64,000 nucleotides of DNA from Protonemura montana (Eukaryota > Arthropoda > Insecta > Plecoptera > Nemouridae): the NCBI GenBank assembly GCA_947568835.1, contig OX387604.1, positions 2,956,001 to 3,020,000 of the forward strand. Direction: 5' to 3'. A program made the position numbers and the translations under genes. Shown one piece after another: positions 39,890-52,922 of this stretch. Positions within the stretch are counted from its first letter, which is position 1. Each line of letters opens with the position of its first letter. The notes below the pieces were generated by a model, which saw only the letters and a program-made list of their open reading frames with translations, was not told where the DNA came from and did no database searches.

Positions 39890-42596
39890 GTGCGGAGCAA
39901 CGGCACATGTGCTCGCAACACATTCGAAACAACGACGAGAGAACGGACTGCACAATGAAAGGAGTTTCAAATAAAAAAGGCGGAAAAAGGGATGGAAAAT
40001 GTTGGGAAATAGCAGGAAATTTACGAGCAAGCATTGTATTATGTGTGACCCAGACTTTTCAGGACTTTTTGTGAGAATTGACAATAGATGTGAAATTATG
40101 TTTTTTTTTTTAAGCTAGTCACGTGGACAAATTTATGCAGAACGAGGCGTGGAACAATTTAAAAAAATTTGAATAGAGTTGATTTCTGCGGTTGCTGGAT
40201 TGGACATGTGGCATATTGGTAATAAATTTAACAAACATATTGTTAAAAATGTTACCAAAAATCAGATGTGATAACTATTCTGCACCCTAAATGAAAAATT
40301 AACTAACAACCGAGAAAAGTTGCTGGATATTGATGAAATGCTTTGAACATCTTGATAAATTAATGTGGACCCGGAGTCATAATATTACTTAATGTAAGAT
40401 TCAAAAGTTTTCATGTACCATAAGGGTGAAGATCAAGCTAACCTAACCTAATCTCTGTTCACCTGAAAGACGCGATTACTAGCTCGAGTCATGATATAGC
40501 CTTCAAGACGCTACACAAAACCATACAAAGCTCCACAACAAAAACCACGTGACTTTGCTGCTGACAGTGTTTCTTCTTCATCAAATTCTCTCTGGACGGC
40601 ACAACTATCGACTATTTGCCTTCTCTTTTAATTGAAGGAATATGTTTCGAACAAAACATGATATTTATTTCTAATTCCAATCACACATTTTATAACCGAG
40701 CTAAAACCTAGAGCTTTGTTACAGAGTTTCGTCTCATTAAAACTCTTCACTGTATCGAGCTCATAGTAAAAAGTAAAAACTAGATTTGAAGCTTTGTTTA
40801 GACTTAATAGAAGCTCTTTATGCTGCTACAGTATAAAAAAAATCGTAACAATGTTCTTTATATGGAAGTTTATCTCATTGTCAAACCAGAAATTGGATTG
40901 TATTTCACAAATATAAAAAACGATCATACTTGTTTTAAATTGACAGCTGTGCCAACGTAATGAATATAACTCAGTGATATTTACAGGCGAAAATAGTTCT
41001 AAAACACCAGAGACAACTGCTACGCGAAATCTAACACATATAAATAAGAAAGACTGCACATCAATTTAATGAGGAATAAAAGACATGTTTCTTGAAACAT
41101 GCGCGTGCGCCAGCCTGTGACATGTTGGAGCAAAATATTTTATATCAACTTCTCCTTATTGTGTGTACGTTAAGGTTAATTGATCATAGATTTCATTAAA
41201 AGTTGGTCTAGATCGGAACTACCAGAAAGATCTCCGGTTGGTTTATATAAGCAGTACACAACTTGGGTTACCTTTCCTATTCAATTTATCGCATGTTTTA
41301 ATTTGTCGTCGATCAAAACCTCTGTACAGGAACTGTGGTGGGTCCTTACACAAACAATGGTGGAGGTATTAAACGCCTAGACATTATAAATAACATTATT
41401 CATCTCCTTCTATCGTAGGTGTTCTTCAACTTCGCTATAAATTGCAACAGCGTTATTGATGAGTTGAGGACAGCGTAATCTGAGCAAAGGAATTGTTGGA
41501 GCTGATGTTTATGTATGTGTTTCAAAGTGATGGAAAGCTATTAGGCGTAAATAAGGTTCATGAGTGTTTGGAGATCATTAATTGGGTATTATTCTTTGGA
41601 CCATTTCACTCTGAAGAAGAAGGGAATGTTTTTTTTTTTATAAAAAAATGACAAAGATACGAAATGAAAACATAAATAAGGGAATATTTGTCTTCTGTGA
41701 TTGTCAAATAGATTCCTTGTTTGGAACCAATTTCCGAGCATGGCTTAAATATTGAAAGCAAAATCCGTTCTTAAAGTTTATTGATATATTGAAGCCAAAA
41801 AGCTCAGTCTTCGAAAAGCAAATGCTTCATTATTTATGAGTAGAATGAATGCATGTGAATAAATACTACGCCACACTGACATTTAATATTACAGAAACTG
41901 CCAGTACAGGAACTAAACTAATAAGATATGATATTTTATTGATGATAAATCTTCTGATATGATTACAATGAAACCAATTCTATTAAATAAACAATACAAT
42001 TTGTTTATCTGTATATATTTAAAGAATTTAATGTTTAATTAAAATTGTTGTAAAAGGTTAGCCTCCTGATAATACAAAAATAATATTTATAACATGAATC
42101 TGTAATGAAATTCTGGACTTTGAATCCAGATTCCCATTTTGATTGGCAATTTGTGCGATTTCGTCATTACCTATTATTTATCTGATGTAAATATAGGCAA
42201 TAGGCAAGTGAATTTAGGCTCTCAAATGGAGCTTGCCGTGGTGGGGTAGTGAATAGAAACAAACCCAAAATAATGGCATCGGTAAAGAAATAAGTTATTT
42301 ACATTTCGCGATGACTTGGGGTTAAAATAGATCGAAAGCTTGAACTTGAGGCGTTTGTTGCTAAACAAAATTTTTTTTTTTATTTCGCTTTTAGGATTTT
42401 GTCCTTTTTATGCAATTTTGACACTAGCATATTTTGTATGTCTCCCAATTAAAATTTGTTTGTCTGGATTTTGACGAGTGTTCAGTGAAGAAGTTAAGCA
42501 CATTCTGTCAAAATTTCACTTTCATTTAATATCTAGTTCGTTGGTGCTCGATCTGTTTGTAAACATGGTGTCGCATTTGAGGTTAGAAGTATATTC

Positions 42597-42640
42597 GTCT
42601 ACGCATATAAGCGCATATTTATGCGCTTATATGCGTAGAC
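42597..42640. repeat. Perfect 44-bp palindrome (21-bp arms, 2-base spacer)
   Basis: The left arm 42597-42617 starts GTCTACGCATATAAGCG. The right arm 42620-42640 is its exact reverse complement over 21 bp, and only TT separates them. The arms are mixed sequence, not a simple AT run. The DNA could extrude a cruciform and an RNA would fold into a tight hairpin. The loop is too short for a normal microRNA precursor. Confidence 0.97.
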
Positions 42641-43359
42641 CTTTGCAAGTCACTATTTCTGAGAGAAAAAAACACCACATAGATATTTTACTTCCACTTG
42701 ATTGTTTGGTTTTGTTTAGATTTTGATCTAATTAAAATTCCAAGTGAGTGTATAAACTTTGATTTCGTTTTTTATTGGGCGAAATATACAGAAGAGTTAT
42801 GCAATATTTCTTTTTGCTGTTTTTTTTTCGTATACCCACAATGTTTAAAATTGCGAAGTTGCCCATGGCACTATAGAATGTCGTTACAGACCTAGAAAAA
42901 AAAAATACATAGCACACACTTTTCAAAAAAGTGTGAAATCGGCGCTTTAAGGAAACAGCATTCTTTTACACAATGTGTTCATTGTTTATTTTAATTTGAA
43001 TCCCAATTAAAATTCTGTGGAATAACAATAATCGTATGCATCTTATTTTTGATGGTATACTTGTACCAATGTCTGTTGTCCCATTGTGAAATTGAATTTA
43101 CTTCCAGCTCTGCTTTATGTTTGGTTAGTTTTGTTGAACAGAGATCAATTCATCGACTGCACTTGGTTTTCTTAGCATGACTATCAGTAATAAACCTACT
43201 CGGATCCATCTTCGGTTGGAATCAAATTAATTAATTGAGTTCATCAAGATTAAAACAAAGTGGTCTATTAGCTTGCGAATTTATTAATTACGGCGACTTC
43301 AATCCAGCTTCAAAATAATTAACATTAGATCCCGTTTTCATTTTAAGCTATAATAATAT

Positions 43360-43377
43360 ACATATATATATATATAT
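43360..43377. repeat. (AT)n microsatellite
   Basis: About eight AT units in the Ubx intron. Confidence 0.92.
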
Positions 43378-45080
43378 CCCAACTCGAGTGCATGGTGCAC
43401 CTATGCACAAAGTCTTCAAACCATGAGGCTGATATCTTGTAAGATCCAATCCTGGTTTGGTTGCAGCAGTTTGTTAGGAAAGTGATATTTAAAAGAAATA
43501 AATCACCCAGTTGTGCTGTCCGTCCACATCTGCCGCTCGTGTGGCGCGCCGATCTCTGCTCCTAAGCCTTGGCTTTTCTCACACAGCCATTTTGGTACTC
43601 AGGTCAGTTTCAGGTGGACATGGCACAGCCATAAATATCGAAAAGATTTATATGAGCGAAGAATATTACGTAATAGTATCACGCAATTATCTATAGAAAT
43701 ATTCATAAAGTGTAGGCAATGTGTAGGCAATGGTTGGTGGGTTTTCAAATTATTAACGACATTTTCAAATTAAGTTAGTGTTGAATCTGAACATTAGAAA
43801 ACAATACCTGCAGCATCGCTATAGTGGCGTTTGGTCAGCTGTTATCGTTTTCTCTTTTCACATCTAACATCTTCTGGCATTGTGTTTTTTTTTATTTAAA
43901 ATTATTCCAGCCCATAAAGCACAATTTTCTACATTTAGTAATGGCAAAGCAATACTTAGGTCGTATTTCGGGTGCTACCTACCTACTTGTTTATCTATCC
44001 ATCCTGCGTAACTTTCAGATGCCTTTTTAGAGACAATGAAATATTTATCTGTAAACTCTAACTAAATATCACCTTTTAAAACCGTGTTAAGGGCACTATA
44101 ATCCCCATTTTCATTTTTTTTTGTGTGGCTCAGTTGAGCAGTTTCATGTAGAAAAAGCCCGTGTTTGGATGGCGGTAAATCAGAGGTTGTTTGACAGCCC
44201 CCAGGCTGAGTGCGGATCGCTTTTTGGAGGAGGGCCGGGACTGAAACAGTGAAGAATGGGATGGGGCCCTCTAAACTTATCTCATGTTCTCAAGCCGCAA
44301 GAGGCCGATCTGTTTTTCTCATTCCCTGTTTTCATCTGGCTATAATATCATTCCAGTAATAGAAGATATGGTCAAAATCTCCCCATTTGAGCATGGTTAT
44401 AGGAAATGTTAGTTTAGAGTTGGCCCAAAACTTTACCATTGTCAAAATTAGATCCTGATCACTTCTACGTCAAGTAAACGTAGGTAAAACAAATGGTGTG
44501 CATTGGGTAGTCTGTACTTTGCAATGAGAATTGATCATAATACAAAAGAATCATACTTTGTGTATAATATGCGGGTCAAGGCAACATGTTTTTGTGACAT
44601 GCCAGTACGCAGTTCCATCCGCAAAAGGGATTTCACTTTTGAAAAATGGCCTGTCATATTTTTAGACTTTTTTTGCCCGGAAATGGAATTAAAATCTTTC
44701 TGTCACCGGAATGTATTTCCTCCATCTTTAAAAGAGCAACAGAGCAAGTCTGGTCCCGAAAACTTCATGTTAATTGAAGTCTCTTTCGATCAATCTAATT
44801 TTCAAGCTACACGTATCACTTTCAAAATAATTACCGCACAATCATAATGATAAAATCCACTTAAAGGTCCAGGAGTTGGGAGTCTCGATATCCAATTAAC
44901 TTAAAATCGAAAATAAACATAGCCTTTAAAAGCATCCACTAAAATAACTGAACTATTTTATGTTGATTGTCCGTAGGTATGGGACAAAGTAACATATCTT
45001 GTCACTATTTGACATCTCAAAACTAAAATATTATTGAACTTTGCAAATTGTAATCCTGGTCCCATTTCATGTAAGTTTAA

Positions 45081-45107
45081 GGTGTGTGAGTGTGTGAGTG
45101 TGTGTGC
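45081..45107. repeat. (GTGTGA)n / (TG)n microsatellite
   Basis: GTGTGTGA-type units for 27 bases. Confidence 0.88.
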
Positions 45108-45346
45108 CTGCTTGCTTTATATAGAATTAGATAAAGCGATCTCGATCGAGCCTCCTTCCTATGTAGCAGTTGGTGCAAACTTTGTTTATGCATATAGAAA
45201 GCGTTGTCACTGACGATGGGATTGAGTTTTAAGCTGTTCCTTCCAGTGAATTGTTCAGATTGTCCGGCGAGAGGACATGATGATCTACGTTTGTCATGTC
45301 ATGTTTGATACGTTATTTATAGTCTCAGAGGTAAATGCAAGCTTTT

Positions 45347-45370
45347 CAGCGTTTCAGCGTTTCAGCGTTT
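45347..45370. repeat. 8-bp tandem repeat (CAGCGTTT), three units
   Basis: Three exact 8-bp units. Confidence 0.92.
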
Positions 45371-45735
45371 GAAACAAACAGATTTTGGAGCAACAAACCC
45401 AACGACCATCCAGCATGTCACACTAACACTAGCACACAGGCTCACATGCACACTCACATATGGTCTGTGCTGTGTTCGTTCACAACTTGCGGCGGCATTT
45501 CAAGAATCATTCAAAGGCATAAAGAATTTCGTACTAGACTGTCAACGCTAGTAAAAACAATTTAGCGAAAGATTTGTCTCAATGCCCCATCCAGTGAATT
45601 CTGCTTAGTTTTCTTTTTGTGACACTAAAATTACAGAGTTGAAAATTCATTATACCCTGACTAAAATTGGTATCAAATGTCTAACCAAAATGGAAACAGG
45701 GTACATTTTGTGTGGTGTAACAAGAACCAGACTTC

Positions 45736-45751
45736 AAAAAAAAAAAAAAAA
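45736..45751. repeat. Poly(A) run of 16
   Basis: A16 is followed 50 bases later by a second run of ten A. No retroposon body is recognised. Confidence 0.85.
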
Positions 45752-46586
45752 CGTTTTTCCTTTGAGCTTCAAAATAGAAATGATCTTGACAACGATCCTT
45801 TTCAAAAAAAAAAAGGTGTGTCCTTTGTTTTGATCTTTATTGCCCATTTCTGCCACAAAATGTGAGGCAAATGACGTAACAAATGTTCTAATGGGCGGGT
45901 AAACGTGGCTGTTAATGAGCATGTTTTACACAGATGGGGTGATTTTGACCCTAGAAGGTCATGCCTTTAGCCTCTGTGGGGGACGATGTCTTCTCTAACC
46001 ATTGCTTCAGGGACGAGAGCACTCAACAGCTCAAAAGGACCGCGTCACGAACCCGCGACCGGGCGCTCAAAAGCCCCCTTTTACTTAGCGGATTCGGTGT
46101 CTCAACCAAAAATGTGATTGCATGCAACAAATGCAAGTAATGGGTTGCACATTTGCACTAATCAGTGGAAACATGTGTTGTTAATGTTTCTCACATTTCG
46201 TCTACAAGGTATACGTAAGAAGAAGCAAATGGCCGATACCTAACATGACTCCCGTCAAAATCTACACACGCCTCTTAAAGCTAGCCCACTAATTAAGATA
46301 AAAGCTAAATTTTATTTAAAAATTACCCGATAACTGAACTCGGGTGTCTAAAAGTAACAGAGATGATATGAACTCCCTTGGTAAATAGTACCCAATTATT
46401 ACATTGGAGGAAAAATGTCAGTGTACAATCAATGGCATTGTCTATGAGCAATACATCTTTATTATATTGCTTGAAGAAGGTTTGGGGATAGTTTTAGCCC
46501 TGTAATATATTACCGACTCCATTTTCCTGGTCCCTTGCACGCGCTAGGACCCATGGGAACTTAGACTGATGGGATTGGCTGGTGGC

Positions 46587-46638
46587 GGGAGCCGGGGCTG
46601 GGAGCCGGGGTTGGGAGCCGGGGTTGGGAGCCGGGGTC
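46587..46638. repeat. 13-bp tandem repeat (GGGAGCCGGGGTT), four units
   Basis: Four nearly exact units with G runs of three and four. It could form a G-quadruplex on the plus strand. Confidence 0.93.
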
Positions 46639-49170
46639 TGCTCTGGTCCGCGTAAGACAGTGATGAATGAGCCAGGCTGTTGCAAAAATCACGTCGCTCT
46701 CGAACACTTTTTGAACACTTTTCACTGCTCGCGAATGAGAATTGCGTATCCTTTCTCAGCAGTAATCAAAACAAAAGAAACGTGTGAAATATGTTTTGCC
46801 TTATGGATTGGAAATTATTTATTTCATTGTTATTCCAAATACAAATGTTTGGTCGTATCGTAGACTTCAACTTCCATGAAAATAATTTATTCTAACATTT
46901 CAGATACTAAATTTTTTATGTGGATGTCAAGTCCCCCGTTTTTTTTTTATATCTCTTATCTCTCCCTTTACGATAATCTTCATTAACTTTTTATGTCACC
47001 ATAGAGATTTTGGAGCAATTAATGTAAATGGGTGATAGTGTAATACTTTATAAAATATAACTCCATGCCTATTCGTTTGTAACGTTTGGCCAAACCATGA
47101 AAGAATGAGCGATTCGAGTATCCTGCAATGATAAAGTAAAACATCTACGTATAATTTTACTGTCACCCCATGGGAAGTCAAATATCCTCCCCAGTTTTTC
47201 AGAACTTGTGACACAAGCTCAGGGCGGAGCACAGATAGTAACATAATCTTAATTAATGTCAGGAGTTCATACAAATAATCATACTTATTTTCTTCACCCC
47301 AGTAAGAAATCAGAAGAAGACTGGGGTCCCACACAAAAAAAGGAAGTATTTAAAAGAATTCAATCACACGGTTAGAAAACGTACGCATTTTCAAACTAAA
47401 CCAAGAAAGTGCATATAACTTAAAGACATAAAATTGAACCGCGTGATCAACAAATTGAACTAAATAAGAAACGTTAAGCGTGGGTAAGATTTGTCATCAA
47501 CGTGTTCAAATAAACCCTAGGTGAACGTAGTGATCGTAAATCGTTTAAGAGGCATGGAGAAATTAGCACTGCGCGCAAAAGTGTTTGTTTTATAACTGTG
47601 ATTATATTGTTAGAACTAATTGGCATTCTGTGTAGGATCAGATTAAATGTCGTGATCGGTTTCCAGCTGAACGAAGATCGAGCACCGAAGTTGATTCATT
47701 ATCTTATGTCGTGTACTGTATTCGCGTATTTGTTCAATTCCTATTTGGCCTGAAAATCCTTATAGCTAGGAAGTGGTTTTATAATTTCATGATCAGAGAT
47801 CACATCCAATCCATGGTGCACCTGCTGACTGAAATAATGACAATTTATATTTAGGTAAACCAGCAAAATAGTACCATCAAAAATCCTGATTTCCTTGTAA
47901 TTGTCTACAGGGATTAACATAAATAATCAATCTTGGTCTTACACAAGTACCAGAAGATAATTTACCAAATCAACTTGACCAAATAATTAGGTACACACAC
48001 CAGAGTTCTGTAAGGTGTTATTGGAACGAGTTTAGAATTTCGAGTTTGAGGTCATTGCTCGAGAATTTAGGAAAATCGCATAATGCGTATCTCATAAGCC
48101 TTTTCGAGAGTCGTCGACAGTTTCTTTAGACACTCTTCCACCCGAGAAGTCGCAAGGCATTTTGTGGCGCACGCAATTTGTTGTCTACCTAAAGTGAGCG
48201 CTTTGTAAAGAAGACATATTAAAGAAAGAAAAACTAATGCAGCTAGAGATAGGCAACTATAGTTCTACTTTAATAAAATGACCATAAACAAGTTAGAGGG
48301 GTTTTTAATTGTAAACATTTATACTCTTAGTTTCGAATAAAATGTCTATCAAGTAATTTGTAAGAAAATATGAGAAGGTGATCAAATCTATGAGCTTTAA
48401 CGTGGATAAACATTGTCCAGACACCATTGAAACATCAAGTACAATAGCAATTTAGAGGGGTTTGTCACAATGCTTGATTCGATTTCAGTGTATGTACGAT
48501 CCTTCAGTTTAGGTATCTATCTGTATGTAGTAGAAGTGCTGTTCCTAGCGAAGGACATGGCAAGGCGACTTGTAGGAGATTTTGAAATGGTCGTAAACCG
48601 AATTACATCCAATTAGCTTAGCCGCACAGTAAAACTAGTGGAACCAACTAGGGTTAGAAGTTAATCTAATTGTAGCACAGCACCCGATCTACGACATACA
48701 GAAAACTACTGGCTCCTGCAAGATTCAGGCTTCAAACTTCAAGCGTCAAGCATGTCTACCAACTTCACTCGTATGTTATTAACCTTCATTTTCATTCTAA
48801 TGGCTCAGCAGGCTCACGGGTAGGCTCATCAATTGTTTTTGAGATAGTTTAGGGGATTGCCATTCACATATAGGCCGCTTCCAAATGGGTGTTGCATTTT
48901 GAAAATAATAAGCGTTTGATATTTTGCAATTTTGTGTTGATACAAATAAGAATAAAAATATGATGTCGGTGTGTATCAAAACTAACAAGTAACTGGAAGT
49001 ATGTTACACAAACGTGGTATGGTGCTAACAGAAAACGTTAGAAAATTGAATAATAATGCGATTAATAATTTACATGCTAAAATTATGTGCAAGTCTAACA
49101 TGAAAATGGCATGTATTAAAACCCACAAAGAATAAATTGTAGATGTATGATAATATTATTATATTATACA

Positions 49171-49262
49171 GTATTATTATATATATGGATATATATATGT
49201 GTGTGTGTGAGTGTGTGTGAGTATGTGTGTACATGTACAGAGAGAGAAAGAGAGAAAAAGAG
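49171..49262. repeat. Compound AT / TG / AG microsatellite
   Basis: TATTAT, then ATATAT, then TGTGTGTGAG, then AGAGAGAAAG sequence in succession. Confidence 0.9.
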
Positions 49263-49416
49263 TGGGTGGGGTAGGGAAGGTAAATTTTATACAGAAGGTA
49301 TATGCAATTTTAATTTTATCACTCACAATGTTTTAGAGGAAAATGGCAAAACAGACGAAAGTATATATAGTATACGTGTAGAAACGATAGGGGGGTTGGT
49401 TGGTGAAGAGGTGGAC

Positions 49417-49449
49417 GTGGGGGTTGGGGTGGGGGTGGGGGTGGGGGTT
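49417..49449. repeat. (GTGGGG)n tract, strong G-quadruplex candidate
   Basis: Five G runs of four or five bases, separated by one or two T, in 33 bases. The frame across it reads as a Val-Gly run. Confidence 0.92.
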
Positions 49450-49711
49450 CATTCTCTTGGGTCTTGTATGCAATTAGACTTATGTTAGTGCATCTGTCTT
49501 CCCGGTCGACGCTTGCTCTAACGAACGGCCAATGCGTCCTTGTTTTGCTGACTGAAACCTATGAAACCATGGAGCCCACCTCTGCTGTGCCGCCCCCCAC
49601 ACCCGCCGCCCCCTCGCCGCCACCGCCCCCAGCTTCTACAACCACGCGCAACCACGCGCAACCACACACAAGATTAACGGGAAAAATTCTTCCAGCCTCC
49701 TGGAGGCCCGA

Positions 49712-49767
49712 ATTCATCCTGACTTCATCCCGACCTCATCCCGACCTCATCCCGACCTCATCCCACC
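49712..49767. repeat. 11-bp tandem repeat (CCCGACCTCAT)
   Basis: Four to five units of 11 bp. The first is degenerate (CCTGACTTCAT) and the rest are nearly exact. Confidence 0.92.
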
Positions 49768-50424
49768 TTCCTTGGCGGCAACTCACATAGAGACAAACCC
49801 CGAAATGCAATTTTGTCTCAAGAAAATCGTGTCGCTCACATGCGAACCAGCGTGACTTGAGTTGGATCCTTTCTGTGGAATTGAATGAGAGCGGCAGCTA
49901 TTTGATTCTCGACTGAATGTCTTAGAGAACAACAAAATAAGGACATGGCTTCCCGAAGGCATGGATTGATAAATGCTTACAATCAAGAAACAACAAAATG
50001 AAAAATGAATATTTTAACAGAACAAATAGCATTGTTACATTCGACGTAACAAAGCTTTTTTAATTATTCATGGTGGCATACAAATGCCCACACCCCAGCT
50101 TAAAAATTGTCACACCCTCCATCTTAAATTAACCAAACTCGCAAGATTTACTCCAGCCTCTCATCCCCGAATCTCACAAGGATGGAGTCAGGAGCAGCAG
50201 CCACAGCGAGCATCTTTTGAAAAAAGGTTTTCTGCCACCCCAAAAGCACATTGCTCCTAGCTAAGTTAAATTACATTTACCTTATAAGAGCTAGGAAAGT
50301 GGGGGGTGCGGCGTCTTTGAGTAATGCTCTTAAGGGGGTTGCAAATAACCGTAGGAAGGGAATGATTTGTCGTGGGTGTTTCTAGCACTCCTTGGTTAGG
50401 TTATCCAAATTCAGCCCCCACTCA

Positions 50425-50447
50425 CCCCCCCCCCCCCCCCCCCCCCC
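50425..50447. repeat. Poly(C) run of 23 bases in the Ubx intron
   Basis: A second uninterrupted run of 23 C, the same printed length as the one at 10887. It lies in a C-rich patch that also has CCCCCA before it and TCCCACCC after it. Confidence 0.9.
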
Positions 50448-51980
50448 TCCCACCCTACTCGGCTGTCCCAAAAAGCCACCCTTACTTGAATTTCTATACC
50501 AATTAAGAAGACTGCGTAAATCTTCAGCTCTCTGACAATGCTATATAAAAAGATGGTACAGCTTATACACTTGGAAGATTTGGAGCAGGGCTTGTCTCTT
50601 ATCTCGACCTCGACTCTGGGAAATAGAAACTGGGAAATGAAGATACGGAATGAACAGTGAAGCTATAGCGATTTTGAAGAATCGGCTGAATGACGATACG
50701 CACACATTCTGAGCGTCTCAGAAGATTTTCTGGGAGAGATCTTTGAGCAAGCAATCGAAATGTATTATGTATGTAATTTCCGTTGGCTCGCGATTGATAT
50801 TTCCATGGGGTATTTGGGCGCAATAGGGACAGCTAGGGACAAAAAAAATGAGATGAAAAATAAATAGGATCCAAGTATTTGTCATTGACAAGATTAAAAC
50901 CAAATGTACCAAAAACTAACAAGAAAATTTCTTATTATTGGAAAGCATGCAACGAGCGATGAGGCAAAATGCTTATGCCGTTGTATTTCCAGCGAATTTC
51001 TACCCCTAGCTAATCCAATAGCAGGATCGTCGTAGACATGTCATTCTTCCCTACTGCATCTTACCCGATTGGCTCTAACTTAAGCAGCCCCGAGAACTAA
51101 AGGGATGTTATTCCAACAATAAACTAAACGAGAAAAATTCGTCCAAGTGGAAAAATAAAACGTGGAAATAGTACCAAATAAAATATTGTAGACTATTTGA
51201 AATGTCTGTTGAGATAAAAGGGAGCTTATCTATCATATGCATGCAGTTAGTTTCATTTTTTCGCTTTCACTGTTTGATCCTGCGCCCCTCTATTTTAATC
51301 TTGGACGTGCCTACATTCGGCATTTCGAGTTGATCATAAGCCTGAAATATCTGACAAGTCGTAACAAATCGCGTGGGATGATCACCTAGAGCCCCGAACC
51401 CCAGCGCACGGGATCAGCTACTGCTATGTTACTGCCAAAGTACATAGTGTTAGTGGCACGCCTTTCTGCACCCTTACCTCCTGCCTATTACCCAACTATT
51501 ACCCACACCACATTATCACATTACGCCAGAGGTGACAGACGAGCAATGTGTCTAATTACTAGCACGAATAATTACTTCAGTAAATAAACATTACGCTGGC
51601 ATAGTAGAAAAAGATGACGGATGATAATTCGATAGATGAGAACCAGAATACGCGAAGATATTGCAGCACCAGCAATAAAAGGTTTTAAGCTGAAAATCAT
51701 TGTACTTTTTCACTGATAAGTCTTATCACAATATGCCAAAAAAGATCTAATAGAACCGGATAATTGTCAACTTTACACCGAGAGATTACAGAGGGTGGAG
51801 GACAGACGGCATTGGGATCTAGTTACTGGAATCCCATTGATAACGCGGGCTTGTGTCGTGCAGAATAATTCCTGGAGTGCCGAGATCATTAGAATACTAT
51901 TGATAAGTGTGTTGCTATATGGAGGTAGGGTCGAACAACGCTATTGCCAGCCCAGGAACGCTGGCAACGCTGACAGTGCT

Positions 51981-52020
51981 AACCAATGCTCGCCAATGCT
52001 AGCCAATGCTTGCCAATGCT
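51981..52020. repeat. 10-bp tandem repeat (NGCCAATGCT), four units
   Basis: Four units of exactly 10 bp that share CCAATGCT and vary in the first two bases. The repeat equals about one DNA helical turn and carries a CCAAT core each time. Confidence 0.93.
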
Positions 52021-52890
52021 CCGTGCCTAATCCCCACGGGCGCCAACGCAACGCCGGCCGTGGTGTTTATATACGATAGATGTGTTATTCGGTTTTCTCG
52101 ATAAATCATTTGTGCTACTGGCCAACTATAAATTGCTGGACCGCAAACACGTAACCTCTCCCTTCCCACCATGCAAATACACTGTCCCAATGATATTTAT
52201 TGTCAGGATGACGCCGCTATAGGTACAAATTGCAAAAACGTTCCATGACTTTTTTTTAGAATTTATTGTTAAGAACTGTATGTGAAAATGGTGTATGAAC
52301 GATATCAAAAATTTGGTGACATGAGTATAATTTATGTTAGATTAACTCTTAATGGGTTATGTTTTCGGGAGGAAAGTGCGAGCGCACGTATTCTTTTTAG
52401 ATTGAATTGATAAATTTGCCGCGCTCAATTCGCCACGTTGAAATTTCAACTTACCAATTGAACGTTTTTAGAGATACAGCTGGGAAACATTAAAAATAAG
52501 AACTGCTTTAAGTGCGAGTGTGATTCAAACAGAAGTCTGTAGTCAGTAGTGAGTTATTCATTGATAACTCGTCAACTGTCAGAATGTGTCAAAATGCCGC
52601 CAAAACCAATGGCGTGTTCAAAAAAAACACACGCACAAAAACAAAGCATAAAGTAAAGTGTTTATATCCTCGTGTAGTCGAGTAAACTACTCGTTGAAAT
52701 GTGTTTAGATTTTTACTACAACCCAATTGGCAGCTGGGGAAAAGTTGGGGAAACCGAAGGGAAGTGTTCAGTTTTACGGGGTAATAACATTTCGATGATC
52801 ATTTTCCACGCTCTTCGACTTGAGATCGGGGCAAAATCGCAATGGTCTTGCTGGCTTTGATAGCACCCAGGGCGACATTACTGAGCGCGA

Positions 52891-52922
52891 TCTCCCTGCT
52901 CCCTGTTCCCTGTTCCCTGCTT
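52891..52922. repeat. 7-bp tandem repeat (CCCTGTT)
   Basis: Four units of CCCTG(C/T)T. Confidence 0.88.

Noticed and set aside
39678-40084. Two minus-strand frames of 118 and 124 residues
   Set aside because: They overlap each other and another GGCGTC repeat, and neither shows a recognisable domain.
42912-42936. Short stem CACACTTTT / AAAAGTGTG near 42917
   Set aside because: Only nine bases with a three-base loop and mainly A/T; such stems are frequent in AT-rich DNA.
44503-44847. 114-residue plus-strand frame
   Set aside because: Composition is protein-like but there is no domain, no repeat in other frames and no splice context; such a length is expected by chance in 64 kb.
46000-46110. 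tRNA-like or tRNA-derived SINE-like sequence on the minus strand (GGGTTCGTGAC near a short CGCG stem)
   Set aside because: The box B match is poor, no cloverleaf can be drawn, and no A box or tail at the right distance was found.
46996-47334. 112-residue minus-strand frame in the Ubx intron
   Set aside because: It has no recognisable domain and no homeobox or transposase features; chance is the simpler explanation.
49464-49790. 108-residue Pro-rich plus-strand frame
   Set aside because: It is built from C-rich low-complexity sequence and an 11-bp tandem repeat; no domain or splice context was seen.
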